DNA of 55,058 nt from Candidatus Binataceae bacterium (lineage in GTDB: Bacteria; Desulfobacterota; Binatia; Binatales; Binataceae), in assembly GCA_035294265.1 (NCBI GenBank), contig DATGLK010000068.1, positions 1 to 55,058 on the forward strand, given 5' to 3'. A program made the translations under genes and the position numbers. The notes under the pieces are model-generated. The model saw only the letters and a list, made by a program, of their open reading frames with translations, had not been told where the DNA came from and did no database searches. Below, in pieces: positions 53,117 through 55,058 of the stretch; the stretch's first letter is position 1; each line of letters starts with the position of its first letter.

Positions 53117-54533
53117 CGGCAGGGCTCTCCTGGCCCAGGTCGTGCAAAATCGTCTCGCCCAGCCGATAAATATCGCCCGCGCCCAGGGTCGCAATCAGGT
53201 CGCCGGGAGCGGAATCCGCTACCACCCGACGCGCCGGCCAGAGCTCCTCGCCTAGATATGCCACCTCCAACCCGCCCCGCGCCCGAATTGCCTGACTCAG
53301 CCGCAGCGCGGACACGTTGGCAATCGGTTCCTCGCCAGCCGGATAAACGTCCGTCAGGTAGAGCCGGTCGGCATCGTCGAAGGCGGTGATGAACTCGTCG
53401 AACAGATCGCGCAGACGGGTGAAGCGATGGGGTTGGAAAACCACCAGCATGCGTCTACCGAAGGCGCGTTTAGCCGCCGCCAAGGTGGCGCGCACCTCGG
53501 CCGGATGATGGGCGTAATCGTCCAGCACGATACGACCGGCCATCTCGCCTTTGACTTCGAACCGGCGCGCAATCCCCGAAAAGCTTGCCAACGCCGCCGC
53601 GGCCACCGCAAAACTTACCCCGAGCGCGCGCGTCACCGCGATCGCGGCCAGGGCGTTGAGCGCCACGTGATGGCCGGGTAGCGGTAGCGTGATGCTGCCC
53701 AAGGGCTGGCCGCGTTCGCTCACTTCGAAGGTGGTGGCCAGGCCCCGAATCGCAATTGCACTGGCCCGATAATCGGCATCGGCCGCTTCCCCGTAGGTCA
53801 GATACGGCTTGCGTACCATGGGCAGCAACTCGCGCACTTCGGCACTGTCGATACCGAGCACGGCGAAGCCGTAAAAGGGCACCCGGTTGACGAAATTCAG
53901 ATAGGCCTCGCGCACGCGTTCCATGGTGCCGTAATGGTCCAGATGCTCAGGATCGATATTGGTGACGATGGCGATGGTGGGCAGCAGGAGCAAAAAGGAA
54001 GCGTCGCTCTCATCGGCCTCGGCAACCATGAAATCGCCTCGCCCCAGCCGCACGTTGGTGCCGCGCGCGCGCAGGTTGCCGCCGATTGCCACCGTCGGAT
54101 CCAAACCCGCCTCTTCCAGGATTAAAGCCACCAGCGAAGTCGTGGTGGTCTTGCCATGAGTGCCCGCCACCGCGACACCAGCCCGGGCCAGGCGCAGCAA
54201 TTCTCCCAACATCTCGGCTCGCGCGATGACCGGAATGCGCATCGCTCGCGCCCGTTGCACCTCGGGATTGTTCGCTTTGACCGCGGACGAGATGACCACC
54301 GCGTTAAGTTCGGGCGAGAGGTGACTGGGATCGTGGCCAATGGTTATCCTGGCGCCCAACCCGGCCAGCCGCGCCGTGGCGGCGCTGGCGCGCAAATCGC
54401 ATCCACTCACCGCCAGATTAAGCCGCAGACACAACTCGGCGATTCCACTCATTCCGGCGCCGCCAATCCCAATGAAATGCAGCGGGCGGGAGCCCGCCCC
54501 CATCAGGCTCTGAGGGATGGCGCCGCCGCTCAT
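53103..54533 (-). CDS. murC: UDP-N-acetylmuramate--L-alanine ligase
   Basis: MurC adds alanine to UDP-MurNAc. The ATP motif GTHGKTTTTSL, N-terminal HFIGIGGAGMSGIAEL, and NIDPEHLDHYG are typical. The C-terminal domain begins near QPHRFTRLRDLFDEF. Length is 476. It overlaps murG by four bases (ATGA). Confidence 0.97.
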   Translation of the reverse strand: MSGGAIPQSLMGAGSRPLHFIGIGGAGMSGIAELCLRLNLAVSGCDLRASAATARLAGLGARITIGHDPSHLSPELNAVVISSAVKANNPEVQRARAMRIPVIARAEMLGELLRLARAGVAVAGTHGKTTTTSLVALILEEAGLDPTVAIGGNLRARGTNVRLGRGDFMVAEADESDASFLLLLPTIAIVTNIDPEHLDHYGTMERVREAYLNFVNRVPFYGFAVLGIDSAEVRELLPMVRKPYLTYGEAADADYRASAIAIRGLATTFEVSERGQPLGSITLPLPGHHVALNALAAIAVTRALGVSFAVAAAALASFSGIARRFEVKGEMAGRIVLDDYAHHPAEVRATLAAAKRAFGRRMLVVFQPHRFTRLRDLFDEFITAFDDADRLYLTDVYPAGEEPIANVSALRLSQAIRARGGLEVAYLGEELWPARRVVADSAPGDLIATLGAGDIYRLGETILHDLGQESPADERA

Positions 54534-55058
54534 CGCGCCTCCGCGATCTCAAGGCAGGTGCGTGCGATCGCCGCCGCCGCGTCCGGGCGCGCCATGCTCA
54601 GCGCACGCTGGGCCATCGTCACCAGCCGAGCTCGGTCGTTATTGAGCTCCAACAACTTGCGGCTGAGGTTTTCTCCCAGGTGATCATCGTCGGGCACGAT
54701 GATCGCCGCCCCCACCCGTTCCAGGGTACGGGCGTTATGCTCCTGTTGGCGATCGCGATGGAAGGGATAGGGCACCAGGATGGAGGGGCGGCCAGCCAAG
54801 GCCAACTCGCTGACCGTCATCGCTCCGGCGCGCGCCACGACCAAGTCGGCGGCCGCCAGCGCAGCCGCCATATCGTCTATAAACGGGATTACCCGCGCGG
54901 CGATTCCCGCTTGTTGATAACCGCTACCCACCAACCCCTCGTCCACACTCCCGGTCTGATGTACAATGGTGAAATTTATAACAGTTTTGCGCAAAGAAGT
55001 GAAGGCAAACAAAGCCCCAATGTTCAGTCTATGCGCTCCGCTTGACCCCCCTAAAACA
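54530..55058 (-). CDS. murG: UDP-N-acetylglucosamine transferase MurG, C-terminal part cut by the window edge
   Basis: MurG makes lipid II. The frame is open to the edge of the window. Visible blocks are GGSSGAHRLN, VHQTGSVDEG, PFIDDMAAALAAADLVVARA, GAMTVSELALAGRPSILVPY and EHNARTLERVGAA, the donor-binding C-terminal domain. The N-terminal half lies outside. The stop overlaps the murC start. Confidence 0.93.
   Translation of the reverse strand, partial: VLGGSSGAHRLNIGALFAFTSLRKTVINFTIVHQTGSVDEGLVGSGYQQAGIAARVIPFIDDMAAALAAADLVVARAGAMTVSELALAGRPSILVPYPFHRDRQQEHNARTLERVGAAIIVPDDDHLGENLSRKLLELNNDRARLVTMAQRALSMARPDAAAAIARTCLEIAEAR

Overview
The window is GC-rich chromosomal DNA (about 60% GC by eye) from a Gram-negative bacterium: it has outer-membrane and lipoprotein genes, a divisome with FtsA, and IspF-type isoprenoid synthesis. 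A complete core coenzyme F420 set (cofG-cofH-cofD-cofE) sits with a luciferase-like monooxygenase, an amidohydrolase-2 protein, a 4,5-dihydroxyphthalate-decarboxylase-like protein and a DUF1302-type barrel. That mix suggests an uncultured delta-proteobacterial-like lineage such as Binatota or Rokubacteria. The assignment is an inference from gene content, not from a marker gene tree.

Layout. 1-6009: a cut-off membrane protein, a PAP2-like protein that has lost its catalytic histidines, a sugar-nucleotide epimerase, a MarR regulator, ispF, a LapA-domain protein and moeA. 6043-9387: a 2-oxo acid dehydrogenase operon (E1 alpha, E1 beta, E2) that runs into moeA. 9728-15773: a DUF3618-like and holin-X-like pair, then the F420 operon ending in a polyprenyl diphosphate synthase. 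15811-22453: a second MarR paralogue, a DUF3179-kelch lipoprotein and a bufferin operon (precursor BufA, multinuclear iron oxidase BufB, partner BufC) followed by an MFS transporter. 22564-25063: lipoproteins and a small membrane protein. 25346-33008: a complete trpE-G-D-C-F-B-A operon with accD at its end. It is preceded by a 24-residue leader peptide with four Trp codons and an intrinsic terminator, which is a classical attenuator. 33093-44491: amidohydrolase, PAS/GAF histidine kinase, LLM oxidoreductase, DUF1302 barrel, CAP-domain lipoprotein, a peroxiredoxin-like gene with an in-frame TGA at the catalytic cysteine position and a SECIS-like hairpin, and a dihydroxyphthalate-decarboxylase-like protein. 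44548-45876: broken coding fragments lying against the 3' end of a tRNA-Glu. 46131-48767: ketopantoate reductase, JAMM peptidase and M20 peptidase operon. 48849-55058: the dcw cluster murG(partial)-murC-murB-ftsQ-ftsA-ftsZ.

The strongest candidates for new biology are the selenocysteine peroxiredoxin at 42832-43401, the trp attenuator at 32866-33008, and the bufferin operon at 19008-21066 with its five-cysteine precursor. Unusual divisome variants (an FtsQ with no recognisable POTRA domain and an FtsZ with two C-terminal DIPTF motifs) and the tRNA-adjacent gene graveyard are secondary leads. All calls rest on reading the sequence and recalled family motifs; no database search was run.
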